Assembly: GCA_033439255.1 (NCBI GenBank)
Contig: CM065889.1
Coordinates: forward strand, 2,162,261 to 2,226,260
Reading direction: 5' to 3'
DNA length: 64,000 bases
Source: Hericium rajendrae
Lineage: Eukaryota > Basidiomycota > Agaricomycetes > Russulales > Hericiaceae
Shown one piece after another: positions 43,254-55,484 of this stretch. Numbering within the stretch: position 1 is the first letter of the stretch; the number at the start of each line of letters is the position of its first letter. The position numbers were made by a program, and so were the translations under genes. The notes under the pieces are model-generated. The model did not search any database and was not told the DNA's origin. It saw nothing but the letters and a program-made list of their open reading frames with translations.

Positions 43254-44680
43254 TATGGCTTCATCGTAGGTACCGCAAAGATGCAGCGTATTTTTTAACG
43301 AGGATCTAGCCTGGGTTAGTACTGGAGAGAACGGGACATGTTCGTTGAATTACTCGATTTTTTCAATGTAATCGGCTGGATGCATGGCCATGCGACTTCA
43401 ATGGCGTGGGCTGACGCAAAACGAGAAAAGAGGTGATATCAGCAAGGATGGTGGTGTTAATGCATGAAATCCCACCTTTTTGACAAGATACGTTTGATCA
43501 GGGAACTTTTTCCGGAAGTAGAGTGAATCGAGGACTGGGGATAGCGGGGAGCTGGAATGCAGGACACAGTTCGCCGTCCTTCCCGCACTCATTCCCAAAC
43601 TCAAAGAGAGGGAGTCATATCTCACGATTGTCATCCATCCACCAATGCGGCGTACATGTAGCCTATTTCAATAAACGCCTTCAAGGGTGCGAGTCTTGAC
43701 ATGAGGACGAACGTGCGATATTGGCGGAGACTTGGTCTTCTGTTGGATGGAGGATATGCTGTGGTTCGCGAACTTGAGCGACTGCAGCGTCATATGCACA
43801 TTTTTTTTACTACTTTCGCGAAGGGAGCTGCCATCATCGCAGCAGCCAACACTCACTGCCCTGAATGCCTCTACCCAGCGGAAAACCGAAGGCCCCAACC
43901 GTTTGTAAAAGTAAACAGAGACACAAATGAATTTGAGGCTAAAGCAGTATAGGAGATGTCAACCTGGCTGCTTTTCGTCAGAGTCGTTACTGTAGCAGCC
44001 GGGATAGCTGAGCATGCTGCATACGACGCAAGCCTGGGGAGTGTCAATTACTGGGTATGTCCGAGCCTAGCGTTGAGCCAAACATCAAGGAAATGCTTGG
44101 GCGTGGGAACCGGGCCACTACAGCCCATGAGCCGCGCGCGTGGAGACCCTCTTCCCCAACGAAAGCTGTCCTGAATCGACTAACACATTGTTTTGTCCAG
44201 CGTCTGGCTCCTCTCTTATACTGAGTATCTTTAGAGACTATTGCCATCACAAGTCACGAGATCTTGTATCGGAAGCGACCGTAAACTACTGTGTCTTATA
44301 CCACGCACCGTTTGGCACTTGCCAATCCCTTTGAGTGAGCATGACAATCAGCATGCAGGGTCCTGCCCTACGCAACAGTTGAGCCTCATAGAGAGCAGGC
44401 AGGGCGGGGATATGATGACCAGGTGGCTCTATCACCGGAATGTATTCACGACATATGCTTAGCGTCCCGTCTCGCCGAGTGCGTAATGATTGCACTGGTA
44501 TGTATAACTCGCAGTAACAGTTTATTCGAGCAATAGAAGATGCTTTGCGAGCTCAAAATCTACTTTCTGCGTTATTTGCAGGAAGTAAAGGCATGACTTC
44601 ATGTCACAGACGTGACAGTTGACAGCCCTTTGGAGTCGGGGACGGGCGCATGAACCGCTGCGATGTAACTGTTCTGTACA
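43254..44680. other. Intergenic, no confident gene
   Basis: A plus-strand stretch at 43840-43950 (HCPECLYPAENRRPQPFVKV ...) looks coding-like but short. No domain recognised elsewhere. Confidence 0.3.
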
Positions 44681-44740
44681 CCGCCGCCAGGCTCGAACTC
44701 GCTCTACACGCTTCCGGTGACAGTTCGAGCCTGGCGGCGG
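44681..44740. repeat. Perfect 19-bp inverted repeat with 22-bp loop
   Basis: CCGCCGCCAGGCTCGAACT at 44681-44699 is exactly complementary to 44722-44740. It lies about 210 bp upstream of the small gene at 44951 and would fold into a stable hairpin. The arm contains GTTCGAGCC, the core of a Pol III B-box, but no tRNA fold surrounds it. Confidence 0.75.
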
Positions 44741-44950
44741 GGATCTTTCTCTCACATCGGGCGTCTCCGCGAGACCACGGACGCGCGGGACTGCGTGTCG
44801 CAGAATCACGTGACATTGTGACATGCATCCTAATCGTTTTTATTGATACCGATCCTCTCACCGGTCACCATTAACTCCCTACACGATCTCACAAGCAGAC
44901 CACCCGTACTACTGTTCACGCTATACATTTCTTTCTCAAAAAACATCGAC

Positions 44951-45427
44951 ATGCCGTGAGTACCTAACTTCCATAACATAACTCAAAGCCTAGTTACGAC
45001 TCGTTACTCGAACAGAGATCAATCCGAAGGCGCCGTAGCACAAAACCAGCATGTCTACAAAAAACCCAACCGCCTCGAAGGCACCAATCCCAGAAATATC
45101 GTCGATGGTCAACTCCTATGCCCTATCCATCATTCCCTTGACTCACACATTGCTGATCCAGTCGGTTCCGATATTGATGCCCTAGACAAGGCCGAGCCCG
45201 CGTTCATCAAATTCTTGTCTAAGCTTGAAATGGACAACGCGTTCTATGTTGCACGCTGGTACACTGTTGGCGTCACGAGTACCAATCAGTTGAGCTGGCT
45301 GCTTGACATGATCGACGATGATCATGACAACATCCGCAACGAATTTATAAACTGTGGGTTCACACCCTTCGAGTTCATGCAAATTGTACAGGTTTTGAAG
45401 GATCATATGAAGATCACACCTACATAG
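44951..45427 (+). CDS. Unassigned 138-aa protein
   Basis: Two exons: 44951-44955 (ATGCC) and 45016-45427, joined by a GTGAGT...ACAG intron in phase. The protein begins MPDQSEGAVAQNQHVYKKPN and has a compact helical C-terminal half (AFIKFLSKLEMDNAFYVARW, LSWLLDMIDDDHDNI, FTPFEFMQIVQVLKDHM) resembling a SAM-like or death-domain-like helical bundle, a layout common in small agaricomycete proteins. Function unknown. The tiny first exon right after ATG, the TCACGTGA site at 44809-44816 and the 19-bp inverted repeat upstream suggest a regulated real gene. Confidence 0.65.
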
Positions 45428-46272
45428 ACCCCCCTCCCCGTACGACGTGTTCCATACATACGTTTTACAGAATATCATACATGCCATGAGACATGGAGGT
45501 GTTGGGAGATTTTGAATTGTACCATTTTTCTCTTATCGTGTTGAGAACCTAATATTTGAGGCTCTACCACTATCCACAGGTGTACACTGCCGTCTGAGCT
45601 CCGATGCAGGAGCGATGTGAAATGAAGCGATACCGCGTCCGCATCGAAACCTGCATAGGGGCCGTGAGATTTCCCTCGTAGAGCCCACATAGAGGTTATG
45701 TACATGGATGCGACGTCGTGTCCTAAATACGAGCCATAATCCTCTTCGACAAATTGAAGATCTTCCATGGCTCGCAAGCAAAAGCCCGGGCGCACGTCGA
45801 ATCAACAGAAGTCTGGAGCCGCCTGCGCTCGAGAAGGAAGGGCGCGACAACGTTTGATCGAGAACATTTATAGGGATATTCGGGCAAGGGGCAAGGGGCG
45901 TCCGGAACCTAAGCGCCCAAATATGACTACCCAGTGGTAGTATACGAAAATCAAGGACCCCGAAAGCCAACGCCACAATTGGCACTATCCTCACCGTACT
46001 TAGTGAAATCCCTCTCGGAGACTTGTTCGTCGTTATACAAAGTGGTGTAAAGCCATGTCTATCATAGTCTACTATATGTCATGAATAGACACAAATATTT
46101 TCGTGATTTCTACTGCCACCATTCTGCGACAATTCAAGTCCCATGCGAGCACCCAGCGGTACGGCGCGCGCGCGCCCATGCCCGCTGTGTCGAGTCGCGC
46201 CATTCAACAGACCGCGACGCGACGACAACGCGAAACCCTCGCGCTGCGATTCCGACTGGACTCAGCGCGCAG
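45428..46272. other. Intergenic with a doubtful small frame
   Basis: A minus-strand frame from 45768 to 45478 (MEDLQFVEEDYGSYLGHDVA ..., 97 aa with a plausible composition) may be a small gene or fragment; no family recognised. The rest is the upstream region of the transposase-like gene. Confidence 0.25.
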
Positions 46273-48825
46273 ATGAGCGCACCTCATGACCTTCACGATC
46301 CTATTGTATTCCACTTTCATTCATTCTTTGGCCATTCTCTCGATGTTGATGACTCCGCGCATGCTGAGTATGGCTCAGAAAGCGATACTGACAATGATAT
46401 ATCCTTTCAGGAACTTGAATCCTATGACTTAGACCTTAATCCAGAGGATTCCTTTCGATTTGTTCATGTCCAGGTGATAGAGCAAGTGCCTGCAACATGC
46501 ACTACCACTGAGAAGCCAGTCGAGGATCTCGAGGATAGGCAAAGCTCACCAGTTCAAGGTCCATCTCGACTTTCCTCGCTAGCAAGGAGCCAATTCATTC
46601 CAACCCCATGCGATCTATGCGGCATTTCCATCAATATAACCTTGAATTCTAGACATGCGCTTACCGTGCACCGCAACAGCAAGAAATGCAAGTCGCAGCA
46701 ACGAAAGCTGTTGACACGGCATCCGCAGCCACAGATATCAGTGCCAACGCCGATGGTCATTGACGAACAGACTGCACTTCCCATCATTCGAATGATACCG
46801 CCAACACCTCAGCGTATGACGCTATCATCGTCCAATCGCGCGACCTCGGAAGGGAATCTTACCAGCTCGCTCTCGGCAACTCATTCTTCCGAGAGCACCT
46901 GGCTTCACCCAGCTCGGCTTCCTACAAGGTCAACATCTGTGCCGGTTCGAGTCAGCGAGAGCTCCTACTTCTCCGGAGATGAATATGATGGCGCCGAATC
47001 CGAAACCAGGAGCGAGATGAGCAGCTCAGACTGGGGAGAAAATGAGGCCTTCTGTGCCGGTGTCCCGCTTGTATGGCATGCAGGGCCTGTTTTCACGACG
47101 TTCCCGTGGCAAATCTTTGATGATTGCGATGGGACGCTTGGTTTCTGTCTAGCCGGATTCGAGAATGGCGATGGTGGAGGGATCATATGGATCCGATCTG
47201 ATCGTTGCGCGGGAAAGAGGGATCATTTGGCGGATGCTTGCGAGGCATGTCGTCTTCTCCAACCTCCACGCGTACTGCGCCTTGCGGACCTGCGAGCACA
47301 AGCAACAAACACGGAGCACTGGGCGTCGAAGTGGCTCACCTATAATCAGCTCGTAGCTAAGCTCAACCAGAAAGCCAAGGAGATTGCAGAGCTGAGGATC
47401 AAGGTCAGCATGGCTTCCACGTTGAGCAATGATCAGACGACTTACGAGTTTTCCTTAGGCCAGTAATCAAGCTCTTAAAGTCCATCGTCTAACTGCCCCA
47501 CTCGATGATCATAAACGTCTGATGATGGCCGTCGCAACGAAAGATGTCAAACGTGTTCATCAGCTATTCAATCTTGCGCTCAAAGAGGGAATGAGCCCAC
47601 GCGCTATCTTGTCTCGAATCGAACGGGCTGTTCAGGGCGTTTACGAGGTTCGCGGGTATGACGATTTTGATCTCGACCTTGCAAGGCTCCTCCGGCATCT
47701 CTCTGGCCGAAAGGGTTTGTTCGCTCTGTCTGAGGCGATTGGCTTACCCTCATCCACTACCGTCCAAAATAGCCTTTTATCACCTGTCATCACGCCCTGC
47801 TCATCCCGTCCTAAGCCGTCTGAAATTACCCAAAATATCTTGTCTTGCTCTCGTGCATTGAAGAAGCCAGCGGAGGTAGCTGCTTGTGGGTTCGGCTTGA
47901 TGATTGACGGGCTGGCATTAAATCAACGTGCCCGATGGTGGAAGTCAACAAATCAGATCGTCGGATTTTGTCGGGAACATACCGAAGGACTAGACCTTGC
48001 TATGACCAATCTCCCAGCCGTGCTCAAGATTGTAGATGCTGTGCATGGTACCCACCCTTCATGCCATTACGCTCGCGAGTCTACAGTTGCTGCTATAGGC
48101 AGGTTTGGCCAAGAAGGATATGAGCCCCTTCCCGTTATGGTGTCCGGCACATGCAAGTCAGAGACGTCAGAGGACTTTGCCGTCATCATTCGCATGTTGA
48201 TTGAGCAGTGGGTGATGCATGGCTCGGGCCCCCTTTGGATCGTTTCGACAGATGGCGACGCGACGTTTCGAGGCACGATGTTCCGAGTCCTTATGGATAC
48301 TGAGTTCGAGAAGACAGGGCGACTCTATGCTCTGCTATCGCCGCTGGAAGGCTTGAATCTCAACTGCAGCAGAGACGAAATTGTGATGTGCCCTGATCCC
48401 AAGCACATCCTGAAGCGTATGGGATTACTTTATTATGCAATGGCTACATATATCTGACGCATTCTCACAGGTGCTGCTACACTGCTCTGCAGCAAAGACG
48501 GTATGCTTATACATGATGCCATCGTCAACCGCAATACGCTGGAGAAACACCTTTTGCGATTGCCTGGACAGAACGCCAAGAGTGTCGCCGTGTTGATAGA
48601 CCCGAAGGATCATCAGAATGTTCCACGTGCTATCCGTCTGCTTACTGCGCTGTCTGCGGTTGCAGACATGGATTCTTCATCCCTTGACCCTTCTGGACAG
48701 TCTGATATGTGCGCTGTCAGGGTCAGTGCTAAACTATGGAAGTCTCTCCTTGAAGCATTTGTGAATCCGGCATTTTCGCTGTCGGACCAGCTTCGGTCTC
48801 TGTCCACATATGCGCATTTGTGTTT
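46273..48825 (+). pseudogene. Zinc-finger transposase-like gene, 5' part
   Basis: Exons 46273-47403, 47459-48416 and 48471-48825 join in phase. The start is chosen as the Met of MSAPHDLHDPIVFHFHSFFG. The N-terminal ~115 aa are acidic, then a C2H2-like finger (CDLCGISINITLNSRHALTV H...K C), a Ser/Pro-rich linker, and a long C-terminal part with GFGLMIDGLALNQRARWWKS, IVSTDGDATFRGTMFRVLMD and MCPDPKHILKR. The Asp-rich blocks in these positions are those of a multi-copy agaricomycete gene family that I recall as transposase-like; I cannot name it with certainty. The gene is split at 48825 by element copy 2 inside ...STYAHLC(F) and resumes at 51662. Confidence 0.7.
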
Positions 48826-49348
48826 CATCAGGGAAATGGAAATTCTACATAGCCTAGTGTCAGGTTATGTGGTCTATGATAGGGCTATATGGCCTACATA
48901 GCTCCCTTCTTATCTATATAGAGCTATGATGGCTATCATAGTCTCCATAGCAGTAGTTACAAGGTATATAGCACTATGTAGTTGTGAGGAGTAGCTATGA
49001 TTGCTATATAATCCCATAGGCATGCTATGAAAGGTATATGCCCTATGACCATTCAGGTAAACACAAGAAGCATCAATGTCAGGTTTTCTATGCTTCAGAT
49101 TGGAGGATTATAAGCTTGATCATCAAGGTAAATTTGTTCAAATCATTGATGTAGCTACATGAAATACTAGCTACAGGGAACAGGCATGGGGTACACCACT
49201 GACATGGCACCAAGCATGCTGTCGTAGGCACGCGGGACGTCGTGTGTGAGGTGCGGGGTCGTTACGGCTGTTGCGCGGGGCACTGGGATCGTACGCGAAG
49301 CGCGCAGGTCGTGCGCGAGGTACGAGGACTGCGCGCGAGGCACTGGGG

Positions 49349-49745
49349 CCATGCGCAGGTGTCCGGGCTGCAAGCGTCGTGCGCGGAACGTCGTTTCGGG
49401 CTGGAGGAGTCGCGCGCGGGCTGCAGGTGCGGTACGCGGGCTGCGGATATCGTGGCCGGGCTGCAGGCGTCGTTCTTGGGCTGCCGGCGTCATTCTTGGG
49501 CTGCGGGTGTCGTTTGCGGACTGCGCACGTCGTTTGCGGGGCTGCGCACATCGTTCGCGGGGCTGCGCACGTCGTTCACGGGCTGTTGCTGCCGTGCACG
49601 GACTGCAGGCGTCGTTCGCGGGCTGCTGGCGTCGTTCGCGGGCTGCTGGCGTCGTTCGCGGGCTGCTGGCGTCGTTCGCGGGCTGCCGGCATCGTTCATG
49701 GCTGGCACGCGTCGTGTCCGGGCTGCGGAGGTCGTATCCGGGCTG
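49349..49745. repeat. 20-bp minisatellite in copy 2
   Basis: Complement of the copy 1 array (unit CTGGCGTCGTTCGCGGGCTG) with one extra base. Confidence 0.85.
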
Positions 49746-50375
49746 CGGGTGTCGTGCGCGCGTGGTCGTCGACGAGCCGGTGCTCATCGTGCACAGGCGC
49801 ACCGTGGTAGGGAACGCGGAGGGGCGTTGAACAGGTGCGGGGCGTTCTACGCACGAGTGGACGCGGGGTGGGCGAGGTGCGGGCATGGGCAGCTGAGCCG
49901 CTGGCAGCCATTCCGCGCGTTGGTGCCAGTTGCCACGGCAACGGGTCAACGCGGCGCCGTGTGCTGGCACGCCCGTGCGCAGATGGCCTGGGGCGTGTAC
50001 CGGTGGGCGCGCTGGCGCGAGCGCGCAGGGCCGTGTGCCAGTGCTGCGGAGGCGGGGCCGTATGCAGACGCGCGCGTTGGTGGGTCCGTGCGCTGGCGTA
50101 GACGTGCGCAGCCATCCACGCATGCAGGCCTGCACGCGCAGCTGGGTGATGTTGACCGGGCCCGGGCGTGCGTGCGTGCGCTGGCGCAGTCGTGCTGGCC
50201 CTGCGCGCGGACAGTCGGGGGCCGTGCGCAGGGGCAAGCGCGATGCGTCAGAGGCGGTAGTTGGTCGGCGGCGCGGGTAATGCAAGCGAATGGGCGCGGA
50301 GGGTGCGCGAGAGCGGGGCGGCGGAGTGTTGGAAGGGAGAGGGTGCACGTTGGGGGTGGAAAACAAACGAGAAAA

Positions 50376-50409
50376 CGAGAGTGCCACTCGTCGACGAGTG
50401 GCACTCTCG
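50376..50409. repeat. Perfect 34-bp palindrome in copy 2
   Basis: Identical to those at 37259-37292 and 56735-56768. Confidence 0.9.
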
Positions 50410-50842
50410 ATATTAGTACATTACACACGAAATATAGTTTTTTATTACTCACCTGTACCCCTGGACCCTCGAGCCCCCGACACTGGAACCCTTCAAGTTG
50501 ACGAGAGACGGCAGAAGACGAGAAGAGGGAGGAGAGACCAGAGGAGAGGGAGTGGGCAAGGAGAGAGTCGAGAGTACGAAGACAAACGACGCGACTTCGC
50601 TGCTCAACGCGCGAAGTTCACATCTACAAGGCACAACAAATCAAATAAAATCGCATAATATACGGGAAAAAAGCGACAGCTGTGGAATAATCAGAAGAAT
50701 ATATTGTATGAGCAATACTTCTAGCTACTGTACTGTGAACTACCGGGCAACACAGACAATATAATGAAGTCTGTCCGCCTAGCCTCTGTTGCCGCGTCCG
50801 GCAGTGTCCGGCCCGGAGATAATTGTGGCTCCGCTGGCAATC

Positions 50843-50958
50843 TTATATAAGGCTCGCGCGACGCGCGTCGTCTCTCTCTCTCTTACCACCACCATCTCCT
50901 CCGTCTTCGAGCTCTTCTCTCTTAACTTTACCTTTCGCTCTTGACTCCACTACCTATG
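50843..50958 (+). promoter_or_regulatory. Promoter-like block inside the element
   Basis: TTATATAA (50843-50850) is followed by a CT-rich leader and an ATG at 50956 immediately adjoining GTAAGC, a canonical 5' splice site. Downstream are repeated acceptor-like TTGCTAG/TTCTAG sites and a repeated ATTTTCGCTTTTT segment. It looks like a Pol II promoter for a spliced, perhaps non-coding, transcript running toward the AT-rich end. The equivalent blocks in copies 1 and 3 are on the minus strand. Confidence 0.5.
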
Positions 50959-51659
50959 GTAAGCTTTCTTTTATTATTGGTCTATATTCTTATACTGATT
51001 TGTCTTCTCTTGCTAGGTTGCTAGATTTTCGCTTTTTGATCATATTGGTGAGTACTTACTGTAGACTTGTAGACTTCTCATATTATCTTTGTTGACAATT
51101 TATACTTCTAGATTTTCGCTTTTTTCTCATGCTAGTAAGTTTTCTTGCTTATATATATATATAACCTTGTGATATTATGATTAATTGTTATCTTGCTAGA
51201 TATATATACACTTAGTTTAGTTGTGTAGTAGATTACAAATAGCTGTATTAGATTTGAATATAATCTTTTTGATGTGATCTTATATTGGTTGATGTCTGAT
51301 TTTCATGTGATAAAAGTGGATATAATATTGTAGACTTTTATAAAGTCTACTAAAGCTATATAATGAATTTTAAAAATGTAGCTATGATAGAATTTATAAA
51401 TGTATCTACTGAGCATAACTTATATTAGTAAGATACCTTCCATACATTGTATAGCTAAGTCTGCTATAATAGATATCATAGCTGACTAGGAAGCTATCAT
51501 AGCTATCATAGAGCTACATAGCAACCCAGCCAAGCTACATAGCACTACATAGCATCTCACTACAGCTATATGAGCTATGTAGAACTTGACGTTGCTATGG
51601 CCCTAGGAAATCTATGTAGGACTTATAGAGCTATATAGGATCTGATCATTTCCCTGATG

Positions 51660-53129
51660 TTTGCACTCTTTACAAAGCACAAGTCTTCTTTTATGACAGG
51701 CCAGCTGTATAGCAACACGCAAGCCCTGGTCAAAGCTGCCTTCATATGTGTTGCGAGGCAATCTCTTCTTGATCCAACGAAGCCATTTTACCTCTATCAG
51801 CTAGGTTCAGACCGCCTCGAGGAAATTTTCTGCGAAGTACGGACAATGTCTCACGACTGCAACTGTGATATCCTACAGCTTTGCGATAGGCTTTCAGAAT
51901 CTGCCGACTGTATTAAACCTAAAGAGGATGCACGGGCGTGAGAGGCGCAGATAGCCAGACATGCGAAGAGTAATACCTAGACCAGGCGCATCCGCGCCCG
52001 CAGAGCGCAGGGCAGGAATGGGCGTGACAGGGCCGGCGACCAGCGCAACGGAAGGTGGGGCACGAGATGAGGAAATAGAACAGGAAAGGCGGGCCATGAG
52101 TGTGCGAAAGAGCGCAACAGACCCGTCTAATAAGGCCCCTGCGGATGAGGGGACTCGTGAGATGAAACGGGGGCGCGCATATGGGGTGCGGGCAACAGCG
52201 CGGGCGACATGGACCCCCGATCTGGCAAAGCTGACAAAGTATGGTGACAGCGACGTGTTACCCTATCGGGACGAGACAGGTGCGATATTCCTAGTACCTT
52301 TCCTTCACGTTCAGGATATTGATTGATCCCCACTAGGTTCTCGATGTTTCCTCATTGGCGGCGCGACTCAAATTCTCAGTGAGCGAAGTGCAGGCTCTGA
52401 TAAGATCGCTTGCTATCAATGCGGCGCTCTTATTGCACAAGACCGAGCTCGTGCGCACGTTGGGATCCACGTACTACGCGCCCTTGTAGGGATTGTCGAA
52501 CCTGACTTACGGGAACAGGTGCGTATCCAATGGCCCTATCCTTCATTACTGATCCTCATTGCTATGTCGTGGCTCGCGCTTCCGATCAGGTCATCCCCAA
52601 CATGGCATGTGGGTTTTGTGGCCGCAATGGGTGCAGCATAGCGCTGAAGAAGAGCCCTTCAAAGTCGTTCCAAGCAGTCATGAACTGCCCTCGCCAGCAC
52701 CCATTTAGGTACAACACTGCGCTCTTGTCTTCCGAGCGGACTGCCTCGACAAATATCCCGATTCAATGCTCACTTTGCGGCCCTGATCCTTTCTCGAAAC
52801 TAGTACCAACGTTTTGGAAGTACGCTATGTATGACCACATTTGCATCCACCACCCTCATCACTGGGATAATGTCAAGCATGTTCCACAGAACCTCGACCA
52901 CGAGCTCAATAAAAAGCTCATTCTATCGAGCGATGAGTTCTCCAGGATCACAAAGGACCAAGTTTTCACGGCCTCGCTCAATACCTTGGTTTCTTTGCCC
53001 TTCGCTGGATGTCAAGTAATGCCCATACCAGCGGTCGCTCCCTCAAAGCGCAAGGCGCCCTCGCCGCGCCCTCGGGATAACTCCAACGGTGCTCCTAGCA
53101 TGTCAAAGAGGCCGAAGACCTCGAGATAA
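51660..53129 (+). pseudogene. Zinc-finger transposase-like gene, 3' part
   Basis: Continuation of the gene interrupted at 48825. From 51662: ALFTKHKSSFMTGQLYSNTQ, LVKAAFICVARQSLLDPTKP, LGSDRLEEIFCEVRTMSHDC, NCDILQLCDRLSE, conserved in this family. The frame stops at 51941 and the middle (51940-52336) is unclear, possibly decayed. It resumes at 52337-52518 (DKIACYQCGALIAQDRARAH) and 52590-53129, with Cys pairs (CGFCGRNGC, IQCSLCG) and His residues (YDHICIHHPHHW) that look like a zinc-binding C-terminal domain, and ends in a basic PSKRKAPSPRPRD tail. Confidence 0.65.
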
Positions 53130-54450
53130 ATCAGTACGACTGCAATCTTTCAGTAATTTTTGTCACAATAGCACACAATTAACTCTTGCATTATAGCTTC
53201 ATACACAATACTTTCAACCTACATACATTCTATAGCTTCTATTCGTATGTTGCGCGACGTAATTACAGTACAACTACACTTCTACTCCTTACGACTGCGA
53301 CGAGGACTTTGTTATGGCGAGCATGCCTACTAGCTGACTAAGATATCCTTCCAAATATAGTCGTGGTAGTGCTTTGATGGGGTCCCTCACTAGAGGGTGT
53401 TTGTTTTGGTGGTTTCTGATCCCGGACGCCCCTTGATGTAACGAAATGGCTCGTGTAATCAGGAGTCCACTGAAGAACTGCGATGGGGAGACTAATCTGT
53501 GAACAGCGAGTCTGACATAGGATAGAGTAAGTACGAAATATGATGCCGGGCGTGTTAGGACGAGCGCGTCGCATCCAGCATCGCGTCGTGCTGTGCTCAG
53601 CTCACTTCTGCAGACCGTCACACTCGTCAAGGACTCCGCAGACGTGTTCTGGGAGACAGCGGAGGAATTTTCGCATGATGTCGGGCCGTCCGGTGTGCAA
53701 AAATCAGTAGCAGGCGCCGTCTCGGTGATGAAGTTTTGAGTGCCCACCCTGGAGAGGCCTCGAGCGCGCGAAACGGCCACCTTCAGTTCCTACACATCAA
53801 TAAGAACAGCTCAGGACATAATAGCTATATAGATAGTTTGGTCCCACCTTTTGAGGACATAAATCACCCTGCAGCTAACATAGTTCGGCCAGAACTCAGA
53901 TCACAAGTTACTGCAATATGATTGCTTGCCCGCGGCAGCGCGCCCCCCCAAAAAAAGGCATGACACGTATTCATGGTCTCCACCAAGGAATGGTCATTGT
54001 AAGCTACCTTAATACTAACAAATTCACCCCGTTCGATGATACTCGCCCCGACAAGCAGCAGCAGAGGCCTTAGATAGAGGCCTGTGATTGGCCGATTTTT
54101 TATATTATTAATATTTGAGTTATTATTAATAAGCCCACAGGCATGAACAGCATGCCGGCATCCTTGGTGCCAAGGAGCGACAAGTCATTAGTCAGGTTTC
54201 CTGAAGATCACGTCACCGCCAGTTTGCAGATGTTACACACTACACAAGATACGGTGGAGCTGGCGCTCCGCCAATCTTGTTGAGGGTTCAGATTCATGTT
54301 TATATTCCATTTGGCCAAAAGTTATGAGACCAGATGTCATGAACCGTCATCTTCGCCGGAAAGTATTGCAGATGACAATATGTGCATGGCCATAAAATAC
54401 TACAATAAAATACCAACTCAATGGTGTACATACGGCCGTGCTTTCTAGCG
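53130..54450. other. Intergenic; one doubtful minus-strand frame
   Basis: A minus-strand frame of 163 codons (53780-53289) lacks a recognisable domain. Near 54095-54135 is an AT-rich TATTATTAATATTTGAG-type stretch. No gene is supported. Confidence 0.3.
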
Positions 54451-54454
54451 CATG

Positions 54455-55484
54455 CTAGCCAGACGCCATCACATAGACTCGCAAAGTGGCATTAATCCAT
54501 GGGAGAGCCGTTATTGACAGACAGGTGGAACTACAGACTGTACAAATACGAAACGTACCAGAGCTATTTGAGCTGGCTAAATCCGGCACGCGCAGAACGT
54601 CAACCGCGACGCGCATGTCCCGCAAATCCACCATCATGACCATGTACATCACAAACGCGGAGATGGGGTACGTCATCAATACCATGCTCAGGCGAACGCT
54701 GCCCAACGAAGAGTGCACATTGAACATACGCGTGATCGCACTATCTTCGGTCAGAAGCGCGGAAGAACACAGGAGATGGCGAAACACACATAATGAGTCC
54801 TCCGACGTGTACCCCACCGCATCGCCGTCGTTCTTCGCGATCACGAAGAGGACGTTCGTGTTCAGCGTGGCCGACAGCGCGACAGCGCCCGGGATGCGAC
54901 ACAGCGCGAGACCCGATTTGGTACTGAAACTACTCGATGACATGTAGATGAATGGATGCATACCTCATCCAAAGCGAGCAAGGCGTATAGACGAGCGCGA
55001 TGTTGCTGTGCGGGCCGATAGACCGCGTTCGGCGTGGGGTAATATTGTATCTGAACGCATTGATGTGGTACAGCGCAAGATCGACGCATCGAGCACGGAA
55101 AAGTCCAACGTGTCATGGAAGAAGAGCATGTTGTGGCGCGATGGGAATACTACCTCGCCAGCATTAAATGAGTGGTCCGGGGATAAGCGCGAGCAAAGGC
55201 ATGCTGAGTGGGATGGGGTGAGACATCTCGCACGACTCGACAACGTGCGCGCCGTTCGCGAGCTCGGTGGTCATAAAGCAAAGATAGAAATACGGGCGCA
55301 CCTCCCATTCATAAACAAAACACATCCTACGGTTTCGCATCACGGTGATCAGCACAGAAGAAGGACGCAACGGCACACCTGGCACGGTCTCTTTCCGGTC
55401 GGAGGGGATGCCCGCCCAAAGCGCATTGCATCTCTCGAAGATCACACACAACCTGTCCAGATGTCACACACAGGCAGACACCAG
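54455..55484 (-). pseudogene. Possible membrane-protein gene remnant
   Basis: Minus-strand stretches contain hydrophobic segments (RLSMVLMTYPISAFVMYMVM followed by MVDLRDMR) and, further upstream, VIFERCNALWAG, reminiscent of the transmembrane parts of fungal seven-helix-like (DUF6533-type) proteins. I could not assemble a full frame. Element copy 3 is inserted at 55485 and similar hydrophobic frames (LFLYYYPH ...) reappear beyond it at 58316-58640, so one gene may have been split. Low confidence. Confidence 0.25.

Larger units (their letters stand above)
48826..51659 (-). mobile_element. Novel-looking 2.83-kb TIR element, copy 2 (inverted)
   Basis: 2834 bp, inverted relative to copies 1 and 3, with the same CATCAGGGAAATG ends. 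It is flanked by TT (48824-48825, 51660-51661). Removing it with one TT restores C-F-A-L-F-T-K across the junction in the host gene. The 3-bp excess over copies 1 and 3 is explained by single-base insertions that I can see (for example one extra base in the CGTTCCGCGC stretch). Confidence 0.9.
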
